Positions 41,616 to 49,354 of a stretch of DNA of 64,000 bases are shown here, one piece after another; within the stretch, counting starts at the first letter, position 1; every line of letters begins with the position of its first letter. The DNA comes from GCA-2688265 sp964527395 (GTDB lineage: Archaea; Nanobdellota; Nanobdellia; Woesearchaeales; GW2011-AR9). Position numbers and translations under genes: made by a program. The stretch is taken from NCBI GenBank assembly GCA_964527395.1, contig CAZGQD010000001.1, forward strand, positions 39,720 to 103,719, written 5' to 3'. A model generated the notes under the pieces. It was given only the letters and a program-made list of their open reading frames with translations, was not told where the DNA came from and searched no databases.

Positions 41616-41776
41616 TGGTATCAGATAAGAAAAAGTATATTAGTTATGGGCTGGTGGTTGTTTTAATTTTGAATTTAGTGCTTTTTTCTTTTACAGTTTA
41701 TTCTTTGATGGTGTTTTGGATCATTTTAGGTGTTGGAGCTGTTTTGGCTTATTTTGTGAAGAATAAAATGGACTAG
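41615..41776 (+). CDS. Small two-TM protein, 53 aa
   Basis: The ATG at 41615 shares its A with the TAA stop of the ATPase gene, so the two are translationally coupled. The product is MVSDKKKYISYG followed by two hydrophobic segments (LVVVLILNLVLFSFTVYSLM and VFWIILGVGAVLAYFV), and ends KNKMD. The positive N-terminus and Lys-rich C-terminus suggest a hairpin with both ends inside. No family recognised. The coupling suggests it acts with the ATPase. Confidence 0.6.
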   Translation: MVSDKKKYISYGLVVVLILNLVLFSFTVYSLMVFWIILGVGAVLAYFVKNKMD

Positions 41777-41786
41777 TGAATAATTT

Positions 41787-42938
41787 TTATTGTAATTCTT
41801 CTTCTTTTTCTCTTACTAACTCAACAATAGCTTCCATATGGTTAGTTTGTGGGAAAAGGTCGAACATTGCTGTGTTTTTATGTATGTAGCCTCTGTTCTT
41901 GAACTTTTTCAGCTCTTTTGAGAGTTGTTTTGGGTTACAAGAGATATAGACAATCTTCTTTGGTTCTAGTTCCAATAGATTTCTTAGAGCTTTAGGAGTC
42001 ATACCAGATCTAGGAGGATCTACAATAGTTATTAGGGGTTTGTCTTTATCTAGGTTTAGTTTGTATTTTATTTGTTTTGCTTGGAGAGTGTGGGCTGAGC
42101 AGTTGTTGATATTGTTTATTTGAATGTTTTTTTTAGCTATTTGGATTGATGGATCGAAACTTTCTACAATAAATGTCTGATGGAACTGATTTGCAAGAGA
42201 AATCCCGAATGTACCAACTCCACCGTAGAGGTCTAGAAGCTGAGAATCTTTAGTGTCAGTTAGGTCTAGGAGCTTTTGGACATATTTGATCATTTTCTCT
42301 GCCATTATTGGATTGTTTTGGAAGAAACCTTGGCTGGAGTAAAAATATTTGTTGTTTGCTAACTCTTCTTCTAAATATTCTGAACCTTTTGTTATGAAAA
42401 TATTTTCACTGGTGCTTAGATCTTGCTGTTTTTTCACATATGCGATAATAATATTTTTAGCAGAGGATATTTTCGCATATTCTTTTACTTTCTCTATCGC
42501 TTCTTTTAGTTTTGAAGAATCTTCATTTAAAGTGAATGTGACACTTGTGTCTTTCAATCTTGATGTTCTAATAACAGCATATTTGAAAGTTCCAGTTTGT
42601 TTGTGAAGATGGAATTCGTCGAATGGAATAAAATATTTATTTATTTCCTCTAGAAGTTGATTTATAATTGGCATTGATATTTCGCAGTGTTTGATATTTA
42701 CAGTTTGGTCCCATTTACCTTTTTTTCTGAATGAGAGGCCGTTTTTTTGGATAACGAAGTCCATTCTGTTACGGTAATTGTATGGCTGATCTGAAAAAAC
42801 AGTTATCTCTTGCGGATCTATAGATAGAAGTGAAGCTAGTTGCTTTTGTTTATTTTGTAGTTGGATTTCATATGGAACGTGTTGAGACCTACAACCACCA
42901 CATTTTCCAAAATATTCGCACTTAGGTTTAGTTTCCAT
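41787..42938 (-). CDS. RumA/TrmA-type RNA uridine-5-methyltransferase with Fe-S cluster
   Basis: The 383-residue enzyme uses SAM to methylate C5 of uridine in rRNA or tRNA. The N-terminal Cys cluster CEYFGKCGGC with a later Cys in IKHCEIS fits the [4Fe-4S] site of RumA. The methyltransferase domain has DLYGGVGTFGISLA (SAM), VDPPRSGM, the nucleophile Cys in VYISCNPKQLSKEL and the base Glu in NHMEAIVEL. The N-terminal TRAM domain is absent, as in some archaeal homologues. In Pyrococcus a RumA-type enzyme makes m5U54 in tRNA, and the tRNAs here have U54, so that target is plausible. Confidence 0.88.
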   Translation of the reverse strand: METKPKCEYFGKCGGCRSQHVPYEIQLQNKQKQLASLLSIDPQEITVFSDQPYNYRNRMDFVIQKNGLSFRKKGKWDQTVNIKHCEISMPIINQLLEEINKYFIPFDEFHLHKQTGTFKYAVIRTSRLKDTSVTFTLNEDSSKLKEAIEKVKEYAKISSAKNIIIAYVKKQQDLSTSENIFITKGSEYLEEELANNKYFYSSQGFFQNNPIMAEKMIKYVQKLLDLTDTKDSQLLDLYGGVGTFGISLANQFHQTFIVESFDPSIQIAKKNIQINNINNCSAHTLQAKQIKYKLNLDKDKPLITIVDPPRSGMTPKALRNLLELEPKKIVYISCNPKQLSKELKKFKNRGYIHKNTAMFDLFPQTNHMEAIVELVREKEEELQ

Positions 42939-42977
42939 GATATAGTTTGGAATATTAGGGTTCTTTTATAATGTTTT

Positions 42978-43919
42978 TTACCATGAATCGTCTTCATGTC
43001 TAGTATATACTAATGGGCCGTCTTTGGTGATTATCATAGAATGTTCGAATTGAGCTACCATACCTTTGCTGGATTCAATTAGTGGTGGGTATGATTCAAA
43101 TTTAGGTGATTTACTCAATTCTTTAAGAGCTAATCTAGTTGGAGTTTCTTTGAATTCTCTAGTTAGCCATCTGGTTGTAAATGGTAAGCCGTTTAAGTTT
43201 TTAGTGAATTTGATTACTTTTTTAGCATAAGGGGATCTAGTTGAAATGGAACCTTTGATCATGAAAATAGTGCTCTCACTTGATCCTTTAACAAAACCGT
43301 CACCATCTGTTACGAAAGGTTCAATTGCAATTTGCATGCCTTCTTTTAATTGGGTTTTGTCTTTAGTGTCGTAGCTAGGAATAGAAATGCCAGCATGGAC
43401 AGTGTTTGGTGCTAAAGTGTGGCCACAAAGGTTTTTGATAGTTGTTAAGCCTAGTTTTTCTGCTTCTTGTGCTTGAGCTTTACCTAACTCACTTAAGGTT
43501 ACTCCAGGTTTTACTAGTTTGATTGCTTCTCTTAAGGCGTTTTGTGATGCTGTGATTAAATCTTTGTATTTGCCACCAAAACCGCCTTCTGGTGCTCCAA
43601 CTTCAATTGTCATTGCATTGTCTGCGATAAGTCCATCAATATGAACTCCAATATCAATTTTGATTAATTGACCTGCTTTAGTTGTATCTGTGTTATTGTC
43701 TGTTGGGCATCCATGTGCTGCAACTTCGTTGATTGCGTATTGAGCCCAAGCTATTCCACCACCTAGTTCTATGATTCTAGATTCACAGTAGTCCATCGCT
43801 TTTAGAAGGCTGGTTCCTTTTTTATGAAGCATTTTTGCTCCTTCACGTCTTACTTGCGCAGCAATTTTACCTGCTTTGATTAGTTTAGGGATGTCTTCTT
43901 CCGATACAATGAATTCCAT
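42978..43919 (-). CDS. map: Methionine aminopeptidase, type II
   Basis: The 313-residue enzyme removes initiator methionine. Metal ligands are seen in order: Asp in IKIDIGVHIDG, Asp in LIADNAMTIEV, His in CGHTLAPNTVH, Glu in IAIEPFVTDG and Glu in AQFEHSMII. An insertion between the last His and the C-terminal Glu (about residues 215-275) marks it as type II, as usual in archaea. It has its own promoter region upstream and is followed closely by the RNA methyltransferase gene on the same strand. Confidence 0.96.
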   Translation of the reverse strand: MEFIVSEEDIPKLIKAGKIAAQVRREGAKMLHKKGTSLLKAMDYCESRIIELGGGIAWAQYAINEVAAHGCPTDNNTDTTKAGQLIKIDIGVHIDGLIADNAMTIEVGAPEGGFGGKYKDLITASQNALREAIKLVKPGVTLSELGKAQAQEAEKLGLTTIKNLCGHTLAPNTVHAGISIPSYDTKDKTQLKEGMQIAIEPFVTDGDGFVKGSSESTIFMIKGSISTRSPYAKKVIKFTKNLNGLPFTTRWLTREFKETPTRLALKELSKSPKFESYPPLIESSKGMVAQFEHSMIITKDGPLVYTRHEDDSW

Positions 43920-44024
43920 AGGGACTAAATGTAAGTGAGTGTTTTTAAAGGTTTAGGGAGAATAAGTGGGATGTTAGAATAAGTAAGGGTAATCTTTATA
44001 TCTTTTAAAAATATTTTTTTGAAT

Positions 44025-44636
44025 ATGATTAAAGCAATTGTTTTTGGTTTGTGGGAAGTGTTGGGATCTAAGAAATTTAGTGTTTCAAAGAAGTTAAAAG
44101 AGAATTTTGATATACAAGATGATCATTTTTTAGAAAATTATGAAAAATCTATGCAGTTGAAAATATGGGATAATAAAGAAGAGATGGTGAAAAGTTTTTT
44201 GACTAATTTTAGTATAATTGATTGTGAAGAAAATGTTTCTTTTGTAGTTAATTTGATTGATCAGGGAATTGATCAAGGGGAGTTATTTGTTGGTATGAAA
44301 GATTTTTTGGAAAAATTAAAAGAGAAATATAGGTTAGGGATTATTTCAAATACTAATAATTTTGAATCAAGGATAATTAAAAAGTGGGAGATTCAGGATT
44401 TATTTGATAAGAAAGTATTTTCCTGGGAAATTAATTCTCTTAAACCATCTAAGAATAATTTTGATGAATTGTGTGATTCATTAAAGGTTTTACCAGATCA
44501 ATGTATTTATGTAGATAATGAGAGTAGATGTTTAGAAGTTGCAAAGAGTTTAGGTTTTAATGTGATAAAATTTACTGATTTGAATAATTTAAAGAGAGAA
44601 TTAGTTAAATTTGAAATGGTAAGGAAGACAAAATAA
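44025..44636 (+). CDS. HAD-like protein lacking the catalytic nucleophile
   Basis: The ATG at 44025 is chosen from a TATA box (CTTTATATC) about 28 nt upstream. The 203-residue product follows the HAD plan: a helical cap, motif II LGIISNTNNFESRII, motif III SLKPSKNNF and motif IV CIYVDNESRCLEVAKSLGFN. However, motif I reads AIVFGLWEVLG, where FDLDGxL is expected, so both aspartates are replaced (Gly and Trp). Phosphatase activity is therefore unlikely and a binding or regulatory role more plausible. A structured RNA candidate begins 14 nt after its stop. Confidence 0.7.
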   Translation: MIKAIVFGLWEVLGSKKFSVSKKLKENFDIQDDHFLENYEKSMQLKIWDNKEEMVKSFLTNFSIIDCEENVSFVVNLIDQGIDQGELFVGMKDFLEKLKEKYRLGIISNTNNFESRIIKKWEIQDLFDKKVFSWEINSLKPSKNNFDELCDSLKVLPDQCIYVDNESRCLEVAKSLGFNVIKFTDLNNLKRELVKFEMVRKTK

Positions 44637-44650
44637 GATTCTTTTTTCGG

Positions 44651-44831
44651 AAGAAAAAGGCACGGTCAGACTTAAGTTCGAGCAAAGCTCTCGTTACTTG
44701 ATTCATGCTTCACCAAGTATTGCAGGTACATTCCTCTGAGCTGTAGATTTTGCTTCCGTTGGTCACAAAATGCTCGAGGAAATAGTCTTAAGTTGAATGT
44801 AATTGCCAGTAGGGGACGGCGCCTTTTTCTT
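44651..44831 (+). ncRNA. Structured RNA family, copy 2, carrying an inserted palindromic element
   Basis: The closing stem AAGAAAAAGGC/GCCTTTTTCTT differs in sequence from copy 1 but pairs perfectly over 11 bp. The core GTCAGACTTA, GCAGGTACATTCC, GGAAATAGTCTT and TTGCCAGTAGGGGAC is shared. TTCCTC-T-GAG pairs with CTC-GAGGAA where copy 1 has CAC/GTG, a compensatory change. Between GACTTA and TGCAGG lies a 46-nt insertion (44675-44720) absent from copy 1. It lies directly downstream of the HAD-like gene and convergent to the phosphomannomutase gene. Confidence 0.7.
44675..44720. repeat. Palindromic element inserted in RNA copy 2
   Basis: The 46-nt segment begins AGTTCGAGCAAAGCTCTCG and contains ACTTGATTCATG followed by CACCAAGTAT. 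It has two hairpins, CGAGCAAAGCTCTCG (stem GAGC/GCTC) and ACTTG-N-CCAAGT. Copy 1 of the host RNA reads GACTTAC-TGCAGG at this position, so this is a clean insertion or deletion difference. Confidence 0.65.
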
Positions 44832-44896
44832 CTTAGTATGATTTTCTGTATGAGTTTTTTGTTGTTAGAATTGTTGTAATTGGTTGTTGTTTATTG

Positions 44897-46252
44897 TCAA
44901 AGGGTGTAAAGTTGTATCAGATCAAGTACCTCTTCTTGCTTTTCTTCTAGGAGCTCTTGGTTAATTGCTTCTAATCTGATTCTAATGAGTGGTTCAGTGT
45001 TACTTTTTCTAACAGAAATCCAGAATTTTGGGAATTTTATGTAGACACCGTCCATATGAGAGATGCTAGGAGCAGGAGTTGCTTGTTTGTAGTTTGTTTC
45101 TACCAAGGCTAAAACTTTGTTTGGGTCTTTAACCTTAAGGTTGATTTCTTCACTTTGGGCATACTTTTTGAAAGGTTTGAGAAGTTCGCTTAGGTTTTTG
45201 CCTTTTTTCATGAGAAGGTTTAAGACTTTGATGGCAACATAGAGACCATCATCAATTCCGTAGTGTTCAGCAAACATAATGTGGCCACTGAGTTCTCCAG
45301 CTAGAAGACCGCCTTCTTCGATTAATTTTTCTTTGTAAAATGGGTTGCCAACAGGCATGATAACTGGAATTCCTTCATTTGTTTGAATTGTTTGTTTTAC
45401 AACATTGGACATTCTAAGATCGATGTAGATATTTTGGTCTTTGTTGTCTTCGTTTTTTAGTTCTTCTTTGATGAGTAAGGCCAAAAGGATGTCAGACATT
45501 ACTACTTGGCCTTTCTCGTCTACAACGACACATCTATCAGCGTCACCATCGAATGCAAAACCACAGTCTGCGCCATATTGAAGTACGTTTTTTTGTAGAT
45601 CTTTTAAGTTTTTTAGTTCTAAAGGATTAGCAGGGTGGTTTGGGAAATTTCCATCAGGAGTATCGTATAGATTAATAGCAGATACAGGTTTTTGTTTGAA
45701 AAATGGTTTAGCAGTAATTGCACCAACACCATTAGCATAGTCGCAGACTATTTTTAAGCCAGGATAGTTAAGTGAAAAATCGTTTAGTTTTTGGATGTAG
45801 GCTTGGAGTGGGTTTAGAACTTTGATTTTTCCAGGTTCTTTTGTGTCTTCGAACTCGTTTTTTATAACTAATTCTCTGATTTTTTCTAAACCGTTGCCAA
45901 GATAGAGTTGCTTTGCTCTTTTGGAGATAATTTTGATACCATTATATTCTTTTGGATTGTGAGAAGCTGTTATCATCATTCCACCGTCAAGTCTGAGTTC
46001 GGCAATAACAAAATTAAGAAGAGGAGTAGTGCAAAGACCTATTTGGATGACATCTGCACCTTGATCTACGAGGCCTTTAGTTAATTGTTCATAGAATTCT
46101 TTGCTGTTTTCACGCATGTCGTGACCAATTGCGACTTTTTTGGCTTTCGTGTGCTCTTGGAAGGCTCTAGCGATGAAATATGCATCTTTTGCTTTGAGCT
46201 CTTTGCCAACTAAACCTCTGACATCATACTTTTTGAAGATTTTTTCGTTCAT
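44897..46252 (-). CDS. Phosphomannomutase/phosphoglucomutase
   Basis: The 451-residue enzyme interconverts hexose-1- and hexose-6-phosphates through a phosphoserine. It begins IFKKYDVRGLVGKEL (domain 1), has the catalytic serine in TASHNPKEYNGIKI near residue 93, the metal loop FAFDGDADRCV near 235, the sugar-specificity loop GELSGHIMFAEHYGIDDGLY, and the phosphate-binding RKSNTEPLIRIRLEA. Full length. It may feed the nucleotidyltransferase-like protein encoded at 47081 on the opposite strand, but that is inference. Confidence 0.93.
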   Translation of the reverse strand: MNEKIFKKYDVRGLVGKELKAKDAYFIARAFQEHTKAKKVAIGHDMRENSKEFYEQLTKGLVDQGADVIQIGLCTTPLLNFVIAELRLDGGMMITASHNPKEYNGIKIISKRAKQLYLGNGLEKIRELVIKNEFEDTKEPGKIKVLNPLQAYIQKLNDFSLNYPGLKIVCDYANGVGAITAKPFFKQKPVSAINLYDTPDGNFPNHPANPLELKNLKDLQKNVLQYGADCGFAFDGDADRCVVVDEKGQVVMSDILLALLIKEELKNEDNKDQNIYIDLRMSNVVKQTIQTNEGIPVIMPVGNPFYKEKLIEEGGLLAGELSGHIMFAEHYGIDDGLYVAIKVLNLLMKKGKNLSELLKPFKKYAQSEEINLKVKDPNKVLALVETNYKQATPAPSISHMDGVYIKFPKFWISVRKSNTEPLIRIRLEAINQELLEEKQEEVLDLIQLYTL

Positions 46253-46416
46253 TATGGGTCACTTTATGGTTGAAGTGCTGTTTTTTTGCTTTGTTCTTGG
46301 TTTGTTGGAACTTGTTTTTAATAAGCTTTGTAGCTGTGGAATATGTGTTTTGGAATGGTTTAATAAGCTTTCTTTTGATTGGTTTTTAAAAACAACTTGG
46401 AATTGGAAGCGTAAGC

Positions 46417-46425
46417 TTTATAAAT
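46417..46425 (+). promoter_or_regulatory. TATA box of 5S rRNA
   Basis: TTTATAAAT lies about 25-30 nt upstream of the inferred 5' end of the 5S rRNA and is preceded by AAGC, typical of strong stable-RNA promoters here. Confidence 0.65.
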
Positions 46426-46446
46426 AGATGCTATACCAATGATAGT

Positions 46447-46557
46447 GGACGGCCATAGGGGATTGGATCACCTGTACCCATTTCGAACACAGAAGTTAAG
46501 AAATCTTCCGTACCTTATTGTACTGCATTTTTATGCGGGAACTCTGGTAAGCCGTCT
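46447..46557 (+). rRNA. 5S ribosomal RNA
   Basis: Helix I is GGACGGC/GCCGTCTT. The conserved loops GGATCACCTGTACCC, CATTTCGAACACAGAAGTTAAG and the GCGGGAACTCTGGTA region are those of archaeal 5S rRNA. It is a lone gene; no 16S, 23S or tRNA is adjacent, which is common in reduced archaeal genomes. The helix IV/V region contains an AT-rich CTGCATTTTTATGCGGG stem-loop. End coordinates are good to within a few bases. Confidence 0.95.
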
Positions 46558-46616
46558 TCCTTTTTCTTATATCTTTTTAGGAGTTTTTTTATAATATTGA
46601 GTGTTTTTTGATTATT

Positions 46617-47012
46617 ATGATGCACATTAAGTATAAAATTAAGGCTTCTTTAGTTCATGGAGTAGGACTTTTTGCAGATCAGGATATTGGTAAAGGAGAT
46701 TTGATATATACTCCAAATCCAGTTCTTGACGTAGATATTTCTGTTGAACAGTTTGAAAGTTTGAGTTTAGAGGAGCAAAAAGAAGTAAAATATTATGGAT
46801 ATTTTAACAAGAAAACAAATATGTGGCATGTAGCTTTTGATGCAATTAGGATCTTGAACCATGGAGAAAAAGGAGTTGCAAATGTCACTCAGGATGAAGA
46901 TATGGTAATGACTGCTGTTAGAATGATAAAGAAAGGTGAGGAACTTTTTCAAGATTATGATGAAATTTATCCTGTTGATAGTGATCATTTTTCTAGAATT
47001 AATAGCAAGTAA
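46617..47012 (+). CDS. Short SET-domain protein
   Basis: The 131-residue product (ATG at 46617; a second ATG follows at 46620) has the SET core: GVGLFADQDIGKGDLIY, ILNHGEKGVANVT in place of NHxxxPN, and MIKKGEELFQDYDEIYP for the GEELxxxY pseudoknot motif. SET proteins use SAM to methylate protein lysines; short archaeal members can modify chromatin or ribosomal proteins. A TATA-like ttttataat about 30 nt upstream supports a leaderless mRNA. Its placement after 5S rRNA is probably incidental. Confidence 0.8.
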   Translation: MMHIKYKIKASLVHGVGLFADQDIGKGDLIYTPNPVLDVDISVEQFESLSLEEQKEVKYYGYFNKKTNMWHVAFDAIRILNHGEKGVANVTQDEDMVMTAVRMIKKGEELFQDYDEIYPVDSDHFSRINSK

Positions 47013-47050
47013 TGTCTTTATGATATCATTTATCTGTTTTTCAGAAGTAA

Positions 47051-47058
47051 TATAAAGG
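47051..47058 (+). promoter_or_regulatory. TATA box deciding a TTG start
   Basis: TATAAAGG starts exactly 30 nt upstream of the TTG at 47081. The next in-frame ATG is about 60 codons into the protein, and an in-frame stop lies five codons upstream of the TTG, so the TTG is the best start. Confidence 0.55.
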
Positions 47059-47080
47059 ATTCTTGTAGTTTCTTGATGCT

Positions 47081-48493
47081 TTGGAATCTAGGATTAATTT
47101 AGAGAGTATTGAGACTTATAAAGAAGGCTCTTTGAAGGTTTTGAATGAGAAATTGGAAGGTTTTTTTGGTTCTGGAGTTAGTTATTCTTTAGATGATGTA
47201 AAGAAATATCAGGATGAGTTGAACAAATATGTTAATTTTGATTCTTTGGAAGATGCCAATATGTCTTCTGATGTATTTATTTTGGATAAAGGTTCAATTG
47301 ATATTAGTGCTGCTGAGGATTGTATCCTTGAGGGTAAGTTTTTTTGGGAACATACATGTGCAGGAGAAGCTACCCGTTTGGGACTTGGAACGAAATATTT
47401 GCTTAGACCAGCTAGATTTACTCGGGATTTTGTAACTTCTTTGTTAGAGAAACAAGGAGCTGAATATGACTTTTTAATTGATAGTTTTCCTGATCCAAAA
47501 GAATTGATTGATTTAAGTTTAGGACAAAGACATATTTTACAGATAGTTTATGATATCAAGAAACTTTGTTTGAAACGTGGAGTTGATTTTGATACTGTTA
47601 TCTTTAGGCAGAAAATGTTATTGGTGTTGAACAAGAAAACTGCAGATGAAATATTATCTGAGTGGGAGAAAAATAAGTTTTATGGATTTAATTCTGAAAA
47701 TATATTTTTTATGGTCCAAGAAGATTTTCATGGGATTAGTATAGTTGGAGATTCTAAGGGTTGCGGAGATGAAAGGGTTTCTGGTGGAATTAGATATGTT
47801 GAAGAAATTGAGAACAATAAAAGGTTGCATAATCATGGTCAGATGTTGATGCAAAAGATGCATGAGAAAACTGTGTTCCGATATATCTCTGGTGTTCGAG
47901 AATATTTGACTAGTTTAGAATATTTGAATATGTTGTCTGACTGTTTAGATATGCTCTCATTCAATATTGAAGATTTAGGATATTTGACAGGATCTATAGA
48001 TTATTTGTCACTTGCAAAAGCACTTGAGCTTGGTAATATGGGATATGGGATGGTGATGGAAGTAGTTGGACAAAATGAAAAGTTTCCGCAAAAAGGAGGA
48101 GCTTTGTTTTTTGATTCAAAGCTTGGACGGAATGTAATGATTGAGAGTTTTGCATTAGGAGATATTCCAGCTTTTGATATCAAATATTTGAATAAGAACT
48201 TTAATCATTACCCAAATCCGTTTTCTTCTATGAAGGTTTTTGGTGAAAAGAGTTTGCCAATGTCAGTTACAGTTAAAGTTGCTGCTGATGGAAAAGAGTA
48301 TTTGTATTTTAAGCCAGCGCAAGGTGATATGAACTTTTTAGTTAAGACTGCTTATGTAATGCGTTCTGAGTTAAAGCCAATTAAGAGTTGGAAAAGTGCT
48401 ACAACAACTCCAGATGCTATTCGAGCTATGATGGAGCAAGATAAGCAGGATGGGTTTATTGATATTGTTAGTAGGTATTTGAGTGATTGTTAG
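47081..48493 (+). CDS. Nucleotidyltransferase-like protein (UDP-sugar pyrophosphorylase-like), tentative
   Basis: The 470-residue protein starts at TTG 47081. WEHTCAGEATRLGLGTKYLL resembles the nucleotide-binding loop of UGP/UAP pyrophosphorylases (AGGxGTRLG...K). Later segments NIFFMVQEDFHGI and EVVGQNEKFPQKGGALFFD fit the nucleotide-sugar-binding part of that fold. The match is loose, the usual GG is AGEA, and no C-terminal beta helix is evident. I consider the fold likely and the substrate unknown. Phosphomannomutase nearby would provide a hexose-1-phosphate. Confidence 0.5.
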   Translation: MESRINLESIETYKEGSLKVLNEKLEGFFGSGVSYSLDDVKKYQDELNKYVNFDSLEDANMSSDVFILDKGSIDISAAEDCILEGKFFWEHTCAGEATRLGLGTKYLLRPARFTRDFVTSLLEKQGAEYDFLIDSFPDPKELIDLSLGQRHILQIVYDIKKLCLKRGVDFDTVIFRQKMLLVLNKKTADEILSEWEKNKFYGFNSENIFFMVQEDFHGISIVGDSKGCGDERVSGGIRYVEEIENNKRLHNHGQMLMQKMHEKTVFRYISGVREYLTSLEYLNMLSDCLDMLSFNIEDLGYLTGSIDYLSLAKALELGNMGYGMVMEVVGQNEKFPQKGGALFFDSKLGRNVMIESFALGDIPAFDIKYLNKNFNHYPNPFSSMKVFGEKSLPMSVTVKVAADGKEYLYFKPAQGDMNFLVKTAYVMRSELKPIKSWKSATTTPDAIRAMMEQDKQDGFIDIVSRYLSDC

Positions 48494-48512
48494 TTGAGGA
48501 TTTATGGTTTAG

Positions 48513-49055
48513 TTAAGAATCGAACTCGAAAATATCGAAAGTGATTTCGTTCTTATTGATTTTTGTGCTTAATTCATCGATTTTGCTGGCTCTTAAAGAT
48601 TCTATGAGTCTTAGGCTTTTTTCGTTTCTGATGGGTTTAGTGGCAACAGCGCCAATGATAGTTTGTTTTGGACATTCGTCTATGAAAGATATCATTAGCA
48701 TTCTACCATAGCCTTTTTTTCTGTGATCTTCTCTGACTACAACTAAGTCAGCGTAGGTGAAGTCGTATTTGATTGACTTTAGAAGGTGCTGGATGATTTT
48801 GTCGTCTTTAAAGTATGGTTTTTTTAGAATGGTTTTTTTGTAGCCAAGAGCGACTGCGACTATGTTTTTGTCTATCTCTAGTACTTGGGAAATTGTGTCT
48901 TTTTCAGACAGAATCTTTTGGTAGTGTGCTAGATTGTATTGTGGATACTCAATTAGACCTTGCTTTTTTTCTTTGATAGAAACAATATTGGCTTCTATTA
49001 GATCCTTGATTTGGTTTGCATCGTTTTTAGTTGCAGTTCTGAATTGCATAGCCAT
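48513..49055 (-). CDS. GNAT-family N-acetyltransferase
   Basis: The 180-residue protein begins MQFRTATKNDANQIKDLIEA, the first strand and helix of GNAT enzymes. It has the acetyl-CoA pyrophosphate-binding motif VVVREDHRKKGYGRMLMI (R/QxxGxG), then GAVATKPIRNEKSLRLIES. The acceptor is unknown. TATA-like ttatatacaac lies upstream of the start on the minus strand. A member of the structured RNA family lies in the gap to tsaD. Confidence 0.85.
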   Translation of the reverse strand: MAMQFRTATKNDANQIKDLIEANIVSIKEKKQGLIEYPQYNLAHYQKILSEKDTISQVLEIDKNIVAVALGYKKTILKKPYFKDDKIIQHLLKSIKYDFTYADLVVVREDHRKKGYGRMLMISFIDECPKQTIIGAVATKPIRNEKSLRLIESLRASKIDELSTKINKNEITFDIFEFDS

Positions 49056-49155
49056 TGTGTCACACTCTTGATGGTTTTAAGAAGAAGTTGTATATAAAAT
49101 TATAGCTATGGTGGAATAGAAGTTTAGCTGGTATGGGAGTTCTTCTTCTTATTTC

Positions 49156-49289
49156 GAAAAAAAGCAGTGTCAGACTTAGTGCAGGCGTGACCACTTCGCT
49201 TACTATCTCTGCGAGCAAAGCTCTTAGGGCGCTCGTTGTTTGATTTATTCGTTAAGAGGGATTGCCAGTAAGGGACGCTGCTTTTTTTC
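49156..49289 (+). ncRNA. Structured RNA family, copy 3, shortened and carrying the palindromic element
   Basis: The closing stem GAAAAAAAGCAGTGTC/GACGCTGCTTTTTTTC pairs fully with one G-U and differs in sequence from the other copies. The core ends GTCAGACTTAGTGCAGG and ATTGCCAGTAAGGGAC are kept. The middle found in copies 1 and 2 (TACATTCC...GTCTT) is replaced by about 75 nt including the element at 49211-49260. A TATA-like tatataaaatta lies 55 nt upstream on the same strand. It lies opposite to the flanking minus-strand genes. Confidence 0.65.
49211..49260. repeat. Palindromic element in RNA copy 3
   Basis: Starts GCGAGCAAAGCTCTTAGGG, nearly identical to the element in tsaD (GCGAGCAAGCTCTTGGG). 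It continues GTTGTTTGATTTATTCGTTAAG, similar to GTTACTTGATTCATG...CAAG in RNA copy 2. Confidence 0.55.
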
Positions 49290-49354
49290 TTTTATGGGTA
49301 TTTGTAGTAGAAATATGAAGATATTATTTAGTAGGTTGATATATATGGGGTTAA

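Noticed and set aside
36249..49289. SRP RNA, RNase P RNA or H/ACA guide RNA as identity for the three-copy RNA
   Set aside because: The conserved cores I know for these RNAs (for example the SRP domain IV motif and the RNase P CR sequences) are not seen, and multiple copies would be unexpected for SRP or RNase P RNA.
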